This document shows, one piece after another, positions 1 through 12,275 of a DNA stretch of 64,000 nucleotides (the first letter of the stretch is position 1; every line of letters begins with the position of its first letter). Position numbers and translations under genes: made by a program. The stretch comes from Aquatica leii (lineage: Eukaryota > Arthropoda > Insecta > Coleoptera > Lampyridae). The notes beneath the pieces were generated by a model, which was not told the origin of the DNA, ran no database searches, and saw nothing but the letters and a program-made list of their open reading frames with translations. The stretch covers positions 176,034,882 through 176,098,881 of the forward strand of contig CM069433.1 in the NCBI GenBank assembly GCA_035610365.1, in the 5' to 3' direction.

Positions 1-1437
1 GTCCAAGAAAAATATATGCGGAATTAATAAAGTACGCGCCGGGCAAATTACACTATATGCTCATCAAACTCTTTCAACGGTGTATAAGCGGTGAAACGAT
101 CCCAGAAGAGTGGAGGACATCGTACACCACGCCCATACATAAGAAAGGCTCAAAAAATAATCCTGCCAACTATCGCGAGATTTCCGTCATATCATCAATA
201 GAAAGGTTATACAGCAAAGTTATGGAAATTTTCATAGAAGAGGACATAAAGGAAAGAATAGGAGACGAGCAATGTGGTTTCAGGGCTGGAAGGTCAGTAG
301 TGGACAACATCTTTACAATACAACAAGTAGTAGAAAAGCGCTCGAAGAGGGACAGAAAAGTGAATATGTATTTTATTGACTTAGCAAAGGCCTACAATAG
401 CGTGCCTATTGCAAACTTTTTTACCAAATTGACAAACTTCAACTTCAAACCCTTCGTTAATAAATGCGACAAAGAATCTCTACAAGAACAATACTACAAG
501 AATACGACTAAGAAATCAGTTCTCGCAAAGCTTTCACGTAAATAAGGGGCTTAGACAGGGCTGTGGGTTATCCCCTACACTCTTTACTATATATTTGGAA
601 AGAATATTGGAGAAATGGAGACGCCAATGCAGAAACATGGGACTGCAGGTCGGTGATGATAAACTGTATACTCCCTTCTTCGGGGACGACCAAGTAGTTA
701 TATCAAAAGACGCGGACGACCTCAGTTATATGGTCAGAAAGTTAAACAAATACTACCAGAAAGCCGGACTGAAGATTAATTTTAACAAATCGTAGTATTT
801 GGTAATAGGGAATAACAAAATCGAAGACCTGCAACTGGGAACGATGACCCTCAAAGGCATCAAAAGCTACAACTACTTGGGAATAATCATAAACAAAAAA
901 GGAGATAGCGAAGAAGAAGTTAATTCTAGAATAAATAAAGGCAGGATGGTCACACGATCCTTAAACGACATACTATGAAGCAAGAAAATATCAAATAATA
1001 CCAAAAAGAGAATGTACTCGGCCCCAGTACAAAGTGTGATCACCTATGGTGCAGAAGCATGGCAGTTGAGGAAGAACAGTTTATCCCGCCTGTAGGCAAC
1101 AGAGATGCAGTACTGGAGGAAAAGTTGCGGACTCGTAAGAACGGATAGAATACGAAATATAGACATCCGAGAACAACTCGAAGTGAAAAGGAATATTATA
1201 AAGGAAGTGGAGAAAAAACAACTTATCTGGTACGGGCATGTACAGAGAATAGAAGACGAGAGATGGCCGAAGAAGGCAATAAAGTGAGTACCACCTGAGA
1301 CAAGGTAACGCAGAAGGTCCAAGAAGAAAAGGATCCAAGGGGTGTAGACAGCGAAGGAGGCCAGAGAACTGGAGGACGAAGAATAGAACGATAGAAAGGC
1401 CTGGAGGATAGGAGCAAGAAAGCGGCACCAGCCGTAG
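1..1437 (+). pseudogene. RTE-like non-LTR retrotransposon, 3' part of endonuclease-reverse transcriptase
   Basis: Degenerate reverse transcriptase of a non-LTR retrotransposon, entering from beyond the left edge. The first frame (from base 3 to 545) carries the RT core start: an HKKGSKNNPANYREISV block, then QCGFRAGRS and YFIDLAKAYNSV (motif A aspartate). A frame change near 520 leads into GLRQGCGLSPTLF and the catalytic FGDDQ at about 690-700. The frame continues through stops at 795, about 976 and 1093 into YGAEAW and the tail block LIWYGHVQRIEDERWPKKA (1105-1287). A last arginine/lysine-rich, tryptophan-containing tail reaches a stop near 1437. This order and the GHVxR tail are typical of RTE-clade elements common in insects. 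The YxDD-equivalent pair is intact but several stops and a frameshift make the copy dead. The long minus-strand open frames at 1044-1472 are shadows. Clade assignment is inference from motif style. Confidence 0.85.
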
Positions 1438-4400
1438 AGCAACCCTGCGTTAAATATATAAATTAAAATCAATTCGCAAATTTAAATTAATTATTCGCCA
1501 AGGGAAATTTCTAATAATGATTCTTATCTGGAATAATGTTCTGACGATAGACAATACGGCAAAATAAAAAAAATTACCATGTGCGCTCTTTGATAACACA
1601 AACATTTCCCAAATGCATAAAATTTAGAAAGGTTTTACAAAACCCACAGAATTTAATAAAACTTAAATTTCGCTAACACGAAGAATTGTTACAAAGAGAA
1701 ATTGTAACAACTGTTTAACATATTTTCCACTCGATAACAGAATACCACTTTTGTTTTTCAAGAAGTAACAAGTAACGATAAAAAAAATAATCCGTAAATG
1801 CTACATAGGCAAAATCGGTTAAAGATTACTATAATATAAATATTTTAATAAATTTGACTAATTATAAAACTATAAAACACGAAGCAAAATGTATCATGCA
1901 TTAATAATTACTTGCAGTCGCAAAGAGATAGTTCTTGACAAGCGAGACGTGAACATTTAAATTAGTATAGTAACATGAGACTTACCCCAGATTTAAAGTT
2001 CCTGATCATAAGCAGCTAATAAATATGCTACTTTAGTAATATTACTTTTTGAACTTTTGAGTAATGTAAGCTTACAATTGTCGACTTATATTTGCCATAT
2101 GGCCTTGAATACGAATAATAATTAAAGATATTTGAACAAAATAAAGTCAATGCACACAGTAAACACAAAAATTGGAATGAGCTTAAAGCTGAACTATAGA
2201 CTAAACTAAAAGTCAAATATTAACAATGATCTTAAAATATAGCTTAAGGCTTAGAGTAATAGAACATAATTAGTAAAACTGAAGGCATAGTAAATAGAAA
2301 TATAGATAGTTTGTAGCACAAATTAATAACATTGAAGCGTAAGTCAAGTCAAAGTTCAGAGTCAAAGTTCAAAGTCCAATTTATTCTTTGTAGTTAAGTT
2401 TGAAGTAAAGCGTCAAGCTTTTGCCAAATTTGCTGTAAATATTGAGTAGAAAGAGACTTGTTTTAATTTTGTCGATACACGTAGAGAATCTTTATTGCAT
2501 TCAAATCGGATTAAACAGGCAGAGTTTCTACTAAAATCAAACTAAAACTAAACTACTCACAGCATATGTTAAACAGGAAATGAAATCGAGCAAAAAAACG
2601 CAAATATCGAGTTACGCCAAAATATCCAACCAGTGGTGTCCGCGTACTAGTGACGTAACAAGAATTGATTAAATACAAAAATGTAAAATGTTATTCTAAC
2701 AACACGTAACAACCTACATGTGATTATCTATAAATACGTAAAGTTCATAATTTACGATTTATTTTAATAAAAAAATTTATTTTTTAGAATGTTTTAATGG
2801 AACTTTCATATTGACAATTTTGATCGTATTTATGCTCTAATTTTACTTTCTAAAATAACAGTCTGTTAATCATATACACCCTGTATAGATAAAAATTATT
2901 TACCAATTCACTAAAAGAAAAGTTTAAACTTTGGTCTCTCAGCTACAACTACTTGTTTTAAAGACTTGTTCGTAGATTTTAATTTTATTTAATTAAATAA
3001 AAAACAAAACAAATATATATTTTAACATTTAATTTTTTAACTAATATTTTTATTATTATGATATGATCTAAAAACTACATGATAAAAAAAACTTTAAAAT
3101 TTAATAAATCAAAGCTCAATTGCAATAAGCTCTTATTTATACCATATATTTTTTTTAATAAACGTATTTTTTTAAACCGTATCTTTAAAAAAATGTAAAA
3201 AAGTAAAATCAAAACTAACAAAAACATTAATAAATTAAAATAAAATAATTTTTCCACTGCGTAGATGTATTTATTTGAGCACGTATTTGTATATTCTAAT
3301 AATTGGCTAATTAGTAATATTATTGTTATAAGTAACAGCTTTATGTTACTTTTCATTTAATAAACGGTTATCTAAATCGTAATCTAACGTTACACGTCAC
3401 ATGCGTGTTAAGAAACCGTAGTCATAAATATTTTTAACAAACTTTTTAAGATTAAATGATTTTATAGTCTAATTAATTTTACGCAACATGTACTAATATA
3501 AAAATTTAATATCCTTGCCAGTTTTGTGCATTTCTTCATATAATATTAAAATTGTAATATAACGTGGTTAAGTACTTGTTATTCCAATAGCTTATATCAC
3601 CAAGTATTAGTGAAGTGTAGTGTATAATTTAGTTTTATTGTAGTAATTCTATTAAAATATACATGTTACGTTAGTTATACATGAAACGGTGCTGAACGTG
3701 TTATTAGTTTCTTTTTATTAAAATAATAGAAAAATCAATAATTATATGTTAAATGCAATATACTTTTTGTTATCGTTCGTTTGGGAGATACTTTAATATT
3801 TTACACCGTTAAAAAGATATGCATTTTCGTACATAAAGAATAAATCTGAAAGTTTACCTAAACTTTGCACAGATAATCACGTTATTATAAAACTTTGTAA
3901 TTCGTGCCAAAACTACAATTCTCGGAGTTATCTGTCAATATATTTTAAGCTTCTTTTAGTTTAAGTTTTAAAAACTTTATTGATTGAAAAACTACATATT
4001 TTTTTTATTTTATAAACTAACATGTTTACATTTTTTTTAATTGATTAATTAAAGATTTTTATGATATTTTTAGAAAAGTATAATAAATATCTATTAATAA
4101 GTGACTGTATGTTAAAATCATTGATTTAATTAATAATAATAATTTTTAATTTGTTGTATTATGTTTTAGTCATAATAAATTTAACTATGCTATTAAATTA
4201 ATTTAGGTAAATTAAATTAAGGTTTATTGTATATTACATAGGTTTAAAGAAATTATCAACACAAATTACTAGTTTTATTACATATAATTTAAACTTTAAA
4301 TAAACAATATAATTTTACAATAGCACAAATATTAACTATACAAATGCAGCAAAGAATTGTTTTGGCATAAGCTGTAGTGTTGTAATTTTTGAGTTAGTTC

Positions 4401-5963
4401 AAATGTACAAATTGACTGACATACATATACATACAATTAATAATTGCAGTATAGTTCTACTATAAAAAAAATAATCTTTATGCAAAGTTGCTAAATTTTA
4501 AAAAAACAAATAAATTGTTTCTTTTTTGTTTATAAACAAAAGAATTTTTAAAAACACTCAATAAATGGTGAACACAGTCATGTATTTTTGAAAATACCAA
4601 AACCAGTATCTAAGAATGCCAGATGGATTTAAAAAACGAATAAACAAAAATAAATTTAGGTAACAGTAAATTAAATAAATGCCTTAGTTTTTTTGTAAAT
4701 TTTTATTCACTTTATAATACAATTTTCTAATTTTATTGTACATTTATTTTTACAGACTGTACATACTAAAAACGTATTGTCAAATTAAATTAAATAGTAT
4801 TTATTTTTAAGTATTCAATATAAAACACATAGAGTAAGTTTTAGAAATACTTAAAGGTATTCTAAAAAACCTATTACAAATTTTATAAAAATTTAATATA
4901 ATACAATTCTACCTGTTTCCACTAGACTTGAGTTGATACAATAATCTTTGAAGGATTATAAAAGCAATTCCTAGAAACATAAGATACTGTAAATTGGGAA
5001 TACTTTGTTCCACACGACTGAATTTTTTATATCATTTAGTTAACGTTTCTTCCATTTACTAAAAGTTTTAAAAGCAAATTATTGATTACACCTATACTTA
5101 ATTTTTTAAAACATTAAATAAATAAAATATTTTTTTATTAAGGTAAAATTTTATTTAACATGTAATTAGATTAATATAAAATAACAGAACGAATAACAAT
5201 TTTTACGGTGTGTACTTTTGTTTGTTTTAGTTGTTTATACTATACAAATTAATAATTAAAATGTAATTAATGTCAAATTAAATGATTTATTTTAAACGCA
5301 CTTAAAAATTTGCATGTCTATAAATAATTATGTCTTAAGTGCATACACAATTTAATTATAACTGGCAAATATACCTTACGTTTGTGACTTAATTATTATC
5401 GCTTTGTAAATTTTGTTTTTTTGTGTAACTTTTATTTAAATACAAAACAAACTATTACCAAAGACATCAAATAACGTTTTTAATTAGATTTAATAATTGA
5501 AGTGTGTATAAATCGTATAATTGAGATTGCATTGTTTGATCTACAAGTTAATAATACTCCATACTTTTTTATAAAACATCATTTTTACAGAACAACAATA
5601 GATACATTTTTTGTAAACCAGATTTTTAATTATTAAAAAGAAAATGTTTCAGAATATGTTTTGTAAACGAATTTATTAAGTTTTTTTTTTAATTAAATAA
5701 TAAATAATTATAAAAACTTAAACACCACTCTACTACTGTAAAGTTTAAAAAAATTATTTCTAGAAACCTTTACGTTTACTTTGTTATTTTTTTAACTAAC
5801 GTTAATAATTTATTACATTTTTTTTAAATTAAATAATTTAATTCTTTTAAAGCTTTTAATGCTGTTACCTTTTATGTAGTAAATTTATTAAAAATAAGTC
5901 TTAGAATGAATCCATATTCATCCTTATTAGGGTTGGGTTTTAATAAAGTCCTTTGAATTATTG
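1438..5963. other. AT-rich intergenic DNA, no gene recognised
   Basis: About 4.5 kb of very AT-rich sequence. The only open frames (e.g. minus 3075-3356) are low-complexity and lysine/isoleucine/leucine-rich, as expected by chance. Small features seen: a degenerate TCAAAGTTCA-type repeat at about 2335-2385, a TATACACCCTGTATA palindrome-like word at 2873-2887 that resembles the ends of some insect DNA transposons, and many poly-A/T runs. Confidence 0.6.
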
Positions 5964-6003
5964 TCAAAACCCTAATTTAATGTAATTTGAATTTTTTTTA
6001 AAT

Positions 6004-6252
6004 TGTAACATTTAAATGTAATCGTAGAGCGTCAAATGGGGCACCTCGGAAAAACATGTTTTGAAAGTGAACGATAAAAAAATATATGCAAACGTGTACG
6101 AATTCTTTTAGGTTAACAATTATTACTGAAGAATATCTTATATTTATTGTGCAACGTTACTTTCCGATAAAATTCTAAATAAGTGGCTGTAAATATTTAG
6201 TTATCAATTTTATTAAAATCGTCTAAAATTACACTAAGGTAATACCGCTACA
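6004..6252 (+). repeat. D1 5' LTR
   Basis: 249 bp, TGTAAC...CTACA. It is shared with 12035-12275, including the core blocks GTGTACGAATTCTTTTA and GAAGAATATCTTATATTTA. Roughly one base in ten differs between the two, with several small indels, so the insertion is old. Confidence 0.9.
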
Positions 6253-6257
6253 TCTAT

Positions 6258-6274
6258 TGGCGCCCAACGTGGGG
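6258..6274 (+). other. D1 primer-binding site (tRNA-Lys type)
   Basis: TGGCGCCCAACGTGGGG starts five bases after the LTR. It is the reverse complement of the 3' end, with CCA, of insect tRNA-Lys(CTT) as I know it. Confidence 0.85.
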
Positions 6275-6568
6275 CGCACAATTTTAACAAAGTGGCAAAT
6301 TGTGCAAACGGTACCAGAAACCCATAAAAGAATTTGGAAAGCTTCGGTGGTGCGGAGAAAGCAAGAAAACCCTTAGAAGAAACTTATTATAAGTACAATT
6401 TCATCTTATTTAAAGATGCCGTTTGGTGGGAAATTCCACGCATAATTCATTGCTTTACGCAGTGCTTTTGTATTTACTTTTGTATTTATTCGTACAAACA
6501 TACAACCGCATGTTGCTTATCTGTTCAATGACATTTAGTGTAAACTAAATTTAAACATTTAAAAACTT

Positions 6569-7637
6569 TGTAACGTCCCGTTAGAGTTCATTACATTAAA
6601 ATTCAATTTTACATTCGTTTATCTTTTGCAACTAATATTGCACGTAAATTTATTCAGTTTGGCAACGTCGCGTCGTATTTCGGAAGCGGCTGCGTAGTCG
6701 ATTGAGTAAGAGCTTAAGTTTGCACTTCCGTTTGGGCCACGCTTGGCCGTGCGTGTCGGAGTGATGCGGGGAAGACACATTTTCTTGATTATGGAGTAAA
6801 AACGCATGCAATTTAATTTTTATTCATTCCATCTAATTATTGTGATTTCGCAATGTTACGCAATATTTAGACAAAGGAATTTATTTTGAAGGCCGTTGCT
6901 AAGCAGCGTGAGTACATCATGTCATTTAAAAAACCATTCTAATTATTTATATTTAGGGTCTTTTCGTTTACTGGATCATTTATTTTACTGGATCTTTTCG
7001 TTTATTTCGGTTTTTACTGGATTTTTTATTTTGGTTTTGTCTTTTAATTACTGGATTTTCCGTCATTGGATTTATACATTGGTTTTTTGCTTGCTGTTGT
7101 GTTTGAAAATCTACATTCGTTTGGACGAATCTTATCACTTCAACCAAGAATGTGCTAAAAATAGAAGATATACGATAACCTGATATCATGTGGTGAGTCA
7201 ACTGGAATTAAGTTACCACATTTTACATTCACATTAATTAAATTCAGTTATTAAAACTTTTCGGGAATCATACTCGATAACAAATTAACCGTTTACTATT
7301 TTTTGCATTTAATATCAATTAATAATTAGATGTAAGATTTTACGCTTTTTATTCATCGCCAATTTAAAGGTGGTTGGCGCCCTAATTTTTTATTCCAATT
7401 ATGTTTAATTCAAATATTGTTTAGATTCAAATATTGTTCATTTTTCTTTAATGTAAATAATGTATTATGTTATAGCTAATAAATTAAAGGAGTTCACATC
7501 TTGTGTATTTACTTGCATTCAGCTCACACCCAGAGGTGCTTTCGATTGCTGCCGTGGTTATATTATTTTGCTTTTAATTAATGTACTTTCAAATTTTTTA
7601 TTACACGTTCTTTATTCGGAGTATATTTTTTATGACA
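6569..7637 (+). mobile_element. Solo LTR (1.07 kb) in the D1 leader
   Basis: Starts TGTAACGTCCCGTTA and ends ATGACA. It is flanked by ACTT at 6565-6568 and 7638-7641, a 4-bp duplication typical of Ty3/gypsy integration. Removing it leaves a D1 leader of a few hundred bases whose right part (TTGTGCAGTGATTAAA) resembles the leader of related element D2, which has no such insert. It contains TGGCGCCC at 7376-7383 and an unusually GC-rich block at about 6655-6780. The right end is weaker (ATGACA rather than GTTACA), so the boundary rests mainly on the duplication and on the length match to the other solo LTRs here. Confidence 0.6.
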
Positions 7638-7834
7638 ACTTTTTATAGTATTTGTGCAGTGATTAAATGTAACGTAGTTGTTTTCAATTTCGCGAGTATA
7701 AACTTAAAGAACACCTGATTTATTTCATTGAATAATTCAATATTGCGCTAATTGATTTTCGTAACCGTGCATACAGAATGTGCTTATCATTGCATGCATG
7801 CAATAGTAACCATTTGTCTGTATCTAAAATTATC

Positions 7835-8640
7835 TAACGTACCATCCGTCCGCCTGAAATTAAATCTGATACGGAAAATTTAAATCAAGTTATAGAACAC
7901 CCTACCATTAATATAACCGACGAACAATTGCAAACGCTCATTGCAAATATTCGTGCGTCTATCCAAAGTACTGATTCAGCAAAATTCTGGAAGTGCTTTT
8001 CTAGATTTTCCGGTAACAAAACGGAAGATTGTGATGCATTTATAGATGTTGTCACAGTCTACAAAGATTGTCTAAATATTACAGATGAAAATGCAATTAA
8101 AGGATTATCAATGCTACTTGATCGTCACGCTGCAACTTGGTGGCATGGTACAAAAGCTTTAAAGTCGTTGCGTCATGCTTTTGGTTATAAACAAATCGCC
8201 TTACTAAATATTTCGGAAGCTGTTTTCTAAACAACAAGGTGATAAAGAATCAACAGATATTTTCGTTGCCAATGCTCTCTCACTCTTATCGCGCTTGCCT
8301 ATCTACACTGAATTACACGAAATTCATAAATTAAATATGATTTATGGTCTTTTGAACTCTAGAATTAGAACGCTGTTATAAAGAGAAGTAATTATTGATT
8401 TTTCTACTCTTGTTGACAAAGCTCGAACTGTTGAACAAAATTTGATAAGTCCTTAAAACTTAGACCTAAATGCACCTATTGTCATAACTATGGTCATGTC
8501 AAAGACGGTTGTAGAAAATTTGCTGCTTCACTAGCACGCTCACAAAAACCCATTACTGAAAATCATTCTTCGCCTCCTGTTAACAACTTTATCTGTTTTG
8601 GATGTGGTAAACCAGGATACGTAATATCTGAATGTCCTCA
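7835..8640 (+). pseudogene. D1 gag with two zinc knuckles
   Basis: Degenerate Gag (capsid/nucleocapsid). The capsid-like part has a FSGNKTEDCDAFIDVV block and an LLDRHAATWW block (7928-8230). Near 8222 the frame shifts but similarity continues to about 8460, across a stop near 8380. The nucleocapsid part has a canonical CX2CX4HX4C knuckle (8471-8512) and a second knuckle (8594-8635) in which the histidine position is tyrosine. D2 has phenylalanine at the same place, so the missing histidine is probably a family trait and not decay. The same capsid blocks recur at about 55480-55760 on the minus strand. No intact start can be assigned. Confidence 0.8.
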
Positions 8641-9229
8641 ATGCCAACCTAGCACTAGCTTTGTTAAGTCTCCTGCTACAAGCTCAACATCATCTTTCGA
8701 CGTATTGATGACTGAAGTTAATTTGGTTGCTAATCGTCCCATGTTTCATATAAAAATTGCTAACCTTGGAAGATTAGCTTGTGTCGATACCGGAGTAAAA
8801 TATAGTATTACTGGATATAAGCTGTACACGTATTTAAAAAACAATATTTTTTTGTTTACCCCGGACAAAGTAACAATGACACTCGCTAATGGCGTCCCTA
8901 GAGGAGTTGTTCAAACCTTTCATTGCGACGTTTTTTAGAAAGAAGAATTGTTTCAACTAGTTTTATGGCTGTGCCTTCTCACCTAGAAAACTAGAAGACA
9001 CTTTTGGGTATAGATTTTCTTACCAATGCCAATGTTGTGTTAAGCATTCCAAAAATGCAATGGTGGTTCAAAGATGATGTTTATACAAAGTATGCATTTT
9101 ATTCTCCACCCTGTCCCGTACTCGCTACTGCTATTTCTAATACAGATAGAGATTTCATTGATGTGACTACCTTACTTCGCAAAAACGAAGCAGTTTCATT
9201 AAGCGCCGACAAAAAACAACATAAAAAAA
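8641..9229 (+). pseudogene. D1 aspartic protease and linker
   Basis: The frame at 8705-8938 contains a CVDTGVKYSITG block, the D-T-G active site of a retroviral-type aspartic protease, with the aspartate codon at 8786. It continues directly from the Gag zinc knuckles with no evident stop between. After a stop at 8936 the frame resumes at 9004-9240 with a GIDFLTNANVVL block, the usual hydrophobic end of gypsy protease domains. Cleavage of the Gag-Pol polyprotein is the family role. The active-site residues are present, but the interruption makes the copy non-functional. Confidence 0.75.
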
Positions 9230-9900
9230 ATGTTGACTGACTATAAAAATGTTTTTGAAAAAGTACATGGACCTACTTCTTACATGCAATTTGTCTTGTC
9301 GATGACACTCCAATGCCTCCTTATAGGCGTCAAGCAAACTGAACTTTTGAAAAAAAAAGTTTATAGTTTCTCGCTTCTAATATCATTGAAGAATGTGACT
9401 CTGCTTACGCTGCTCCAGTGATGCTGGTTGCTAAAAAGCATCTGAAAAAGTAAGAATGTCTATCGGTATTGTCACCTAAATTCTGTCGCGGTGCCTGATA
9501 GATACCCGTTGTCTAGGATGGATTGATAAACTTTTGCATAACGCTAAACATACACTCTACATGTCTACTATTGATTTTCAGTCCGTTTATCACCAAGTAC
9601 CTGTCAAACCTGGAGACCGTGTTAGAACAGGATTTGTTATTCGTTTTGGCATTTTTTGCTTTCGCTGCATGCCTTTTGGTTTACGCAATGCTCTTGCGAC
9701 TTTTCAAAAATTGATCGACAAGTTTCGAGCTGGACTAACTGGTCTTACGGTACTAGCATATATTGATGACTTGATTGTTCTATCACGTTCATTTGAAGAA
9801 CATTTAAAACACTTATAAAAAGTATTTGAAAGACAAATTTTGTTTGAACTATGTGTAAATCGTTTACAGTGTACGTTCACGTGTGATTTGGTTCGTTATC
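9230..9900 (+). pseudogene. D1 reverse transcriptase
   Basis: RT core broken into pieces. The segment at 9534-9818 has STIDFQSVYHQVPV (motif A region), a CMPFGLRNALATFQ block (motif B) and AYIDDLIVLS. The YIDD catalytic pair lies at 9759-9770 and is intact. The N-terminal fingers (9230-9520) are interrupted by frameshifts and a stop at 9421. A stop ends the frame at 9818, just after the EEHLKHL block. Motif order and spacing fit Ty3/gypsy. The closest relative in the window is the RT of D2 (54121-54712, minus). Confidence 0.85.
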
Positions 9901-10640
9901 TCAAACATTTAATAACGTCAGGTGGAAGCTGACCATGAAAAAACTTGCGCAATAATAGATATGCCACGGCCCACTAAAGTCAAGCATGTTATCTAGTTCT
10001 TACAAACGTGTAGCTGCTTTCGGCGCTTTATTGAACATTATGCCTACATTTCAAAACCGCTTAGTTTACTGACTTAAGACAAGCAGATTCAAATCTGCTT
10101 TATGTCATCAAATGTGATGCAACTTTATACGCTATTCGAGTATGTCTACTCTAGGGGGAGGGTGCAGATGAAAGGCCTGTGGAGTATATCAGTCGATGTC
10201 TTACTCCTGCTAAAGTCAATTACTGTTGTACGGAACGCGAAGCTCTAAGTTTGGTGTATTCCGTAACAAAATTTCGATGTTATATCGCGATCACAAGTTA
10301 TTATTAAAATGATCATCAACCTCTCAAATGACTAATGTCATTGCGATCTCCAAGTGGTTGCTTCGCTCGGTGGGCCTTAGTGTTACAAAGCTACGATCTA
10401 TAAATAAATTATATACCTGGAAAAACTAACGTCATAGCCGACTGTTTTTCACGACCGCCTTCGGACGCTGATATACTACGGACTGTTTCAGTTAGCATTG
10501 TAACAACGCTCTTGCCACAAAAATCTGCAAAAAATTTTAGGGAGGAACAAAACGATAATTTAGACATCAAAAAGATTATAGATACATTTGAATCGGACCA
10601 CGCAAATCTAATTGATTATGCACGATAGACTGATCGTAGT
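9901..10640 (+). pseudogene. D1 connection and RNase H region, heavily decayed
   Basis: No open frame of note, but translated fragments in shifting frames line up with the RNase H region of D2: a SMPRPTKVKHVI-like connection block near 9960, an LQTC-CFRRFIEHYA-like block near 10000, and the end of RNase H at about 10420-10460. The function in the family is removal of the RNA strand during reverse transcription. The call depends on position between RT and integrase as well as on these weak matches. Confidence 0.55.
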
Positions 10641-10658
10641 TATGTCACGCTATCTGGT

Positions 10659-12030
10659 GTGCTGTATTGTATATGCCTGATTGACTCAAAATCTGCTCAA
10701 TTAATTGTCTCAAAATCTAAGATTGAGGATGTTTTGCGCGAACATCATGACTTATCTACCAGCAGACACTATGGCATCAAGAAAACATTACATCGAATTT
10801 CTAATAGTTTTTACTCGCCTACTATGCATCGAAATGACAACCATGTCAAAAAATGTATAGCTTGCCAGCGTTATAAGCCCACTAACCTAAAACCTGCTGG
10901 GTTGCTACAAACTCCTATCTCCAATCATCGTTTTGAGACGCTTGCAATGGATTTGTTTGGACCACTTCCCGACGCCCCCACTGGCGAGAAATGGGTGTTT
11001 CCTATTAAATATACCGTTACTAAATGGATGGAGCTGTTTGCATTGACTACCGCCACTGCAGAGACACGTGCAAAATGTCTTGTCGACGAAGTAATTTTAC
11101 GGTATGGATCATCACGTCAAGTCATCAGTGACAATAGACCTCAATTCGTTGGTGAAGTAATGCAAATAGTAGCTTATTGCTTAAGTTTTCAACAAAATTT
11201 CTGTCTACCATCCTGAAGAAAAACGCAAGAGAGGTCTAAAAACGCAATTTGGAATCATTTGTGGTGAAGATCATACCCGATGGAAAGAAGCTTTGCTTGC
11301 AAAAACGTTTTCAATGAATACGTGTATAAACAGTAGCACAGGGTATTCACTGGCGTTTCTCGCTTTTGGAAAAGAACCGTAAACACTATACGAAGTGCAT
11401 TACGATCTACGTGCTATTATTTAAATCGAAAATTTTGTACCTGAGATCACCCAATACTTGAAAAATATAGATCAAGTGTTAAGACGTGCCAGAGAAACCC
11501 ATGAACTAAAACAGAATGCTGCAAAGAAACATACTGATAAAGCTAAACGTGAAATTACGTCGTACAACGTCGGTGATTTGGTTCTTCTCGATGTACGCCA
11601 ATTGAGTAACTCAGCCAAGCAGTTTACGTCTCCTAGACGCAACAAACCGTATTTGATTACTAAGCGAATCTCGCCTATTTCTTAACAGGTAGCCCATATC
11701 TACGAACCGGATGTGCCTCTTAGTAATTATTATGTATCGGCTCTCAAGCCGCATATTAAAGAAATGACGGAAACTCGCATTTGCCCTATCCGCTTACGAG
11801 GAAGAAGAAAAAATTTACTCTGATCTGGCCTCAAATATTAATCATCATATTGCAGACATCAATGATCCTTTGAAACAAAGCCAAATGACCGATTGCGTTC
11901 CTGTTACTCTCTCCAATCATCCATCTTTACGTCGAAGTCGGCGTCTCCAAGAACGTCATGAATCGTCACTTCATTACACAATCAATTTTCTTGATTTCCT
12001 TCCGGGACGGTTACCGAAAACAAGAGGGGG
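10659..12030 (+). pseudogene. D1 integrase and C-terminal tail
   Basis: Integrase of a gypsy element. The zinc-binding HHCC domain appears as HHDLSTSRHYGIKKT and CIACQRYKP (10740-10880). The catalytic core has a LAMDLFGPLP block (first Asp) and a QVISDNRPQF block (second Asp) before a stop at 11216. The region of the third acidic residue follows in another frame near 11210-11230 and looks shortened. The C-terminal part is at 11458-11685, with a YNVGDLVLLDVRQLS block, and the arginine-rich tail at 11870-12052 (HPSLRRSRRLQERHES) runs into the polypurine tract. Frameshifts make it inactive. It is clearly homologous to the D2 integrase. Confidence 0.85.
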
Positions 12031-12034
12031 AGTG
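12021..12034 (+). other. D1 polypurine tract
   Basis: AAGAGGGGGAG immediately before the 3' LTR, the expected plus-strand primer. It overlaps the end of the pol frame. Confidence 0.75.
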
Positions 12035-12275
12035 TGTAACATTCAAATGTAATCGTAGAGCGTGTGCGTCAAATGAGACACCCCGGAAAAACAAGTTATG
12101 AAAGTGAACAATAATAAATATATGCATAACGTGTACGAATTCTTTTAAGTTAACAATTATTTCTGAAGAATATCTTATATTTATTGTGCAACGTTAATTT
12201 CCAATAAAATTTTAATTAAGTGACTGTAAGTGTTATTCAAGTCGTCTAAAATTATACTAAAATAATACCGTTACA
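12035..12275 (+). repeat. D1 3' LTR
   Basis: 241 bp, TGTAACATTCAAATG...CGTTACA, partner of 6004-6252. It ends directly against the PLE arm that begins at 12276. Confidence 0.9.

Larger units (their letters stand above)
6004..12275 (+). mobile_element. Ty3/gypsy LTR retrotransposon D1, degenerate but structurally complete
   Basis: LTR-to-LTR element in the order 5' LTR, tRNA-Lys-type primer site, gag with zinc knuckles, aspartic protease, RT, RNase H, integrase, polypurine tract, 3' LTR. RT-RNaseH-integrase order with a YIDD active site places it in Ty3/gypsy. The LTRs start TGTAAC and end in ACA. Flanking bases are AAAT on the left and AAAC on the right, which is a 4-bp target duplication with one mismatch and agrees with insertion into the PLE arm. 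Frames are broken many times and a solo LTR sits in the leader, so the copy is inactive. It belongs to the same clade as D2 at 49906-56309: the gag, second zinc knuckle and integrase are visibly similar. Confidence 0.9.

Noticed and set aside
1044..1472. Minus-strand open frames of 142 and 115 codons
   Set aside because: They are antisense to the RT tail of the non-LTR element, which is recognisable on the plus strand.
3075..3356. Minus frame of 93 codons with hydrophobic stretches
   Set aside because: Low-complexity I/L/F/K content expected from AT-rich DNA; no motif, splice or promoter support.
5930..5990. TTAGGGTT and AACCCTAA words resembling telomere repeats
   Set aside because: Only single copies, not tandem; part belongs to the PLE inverted repeat.
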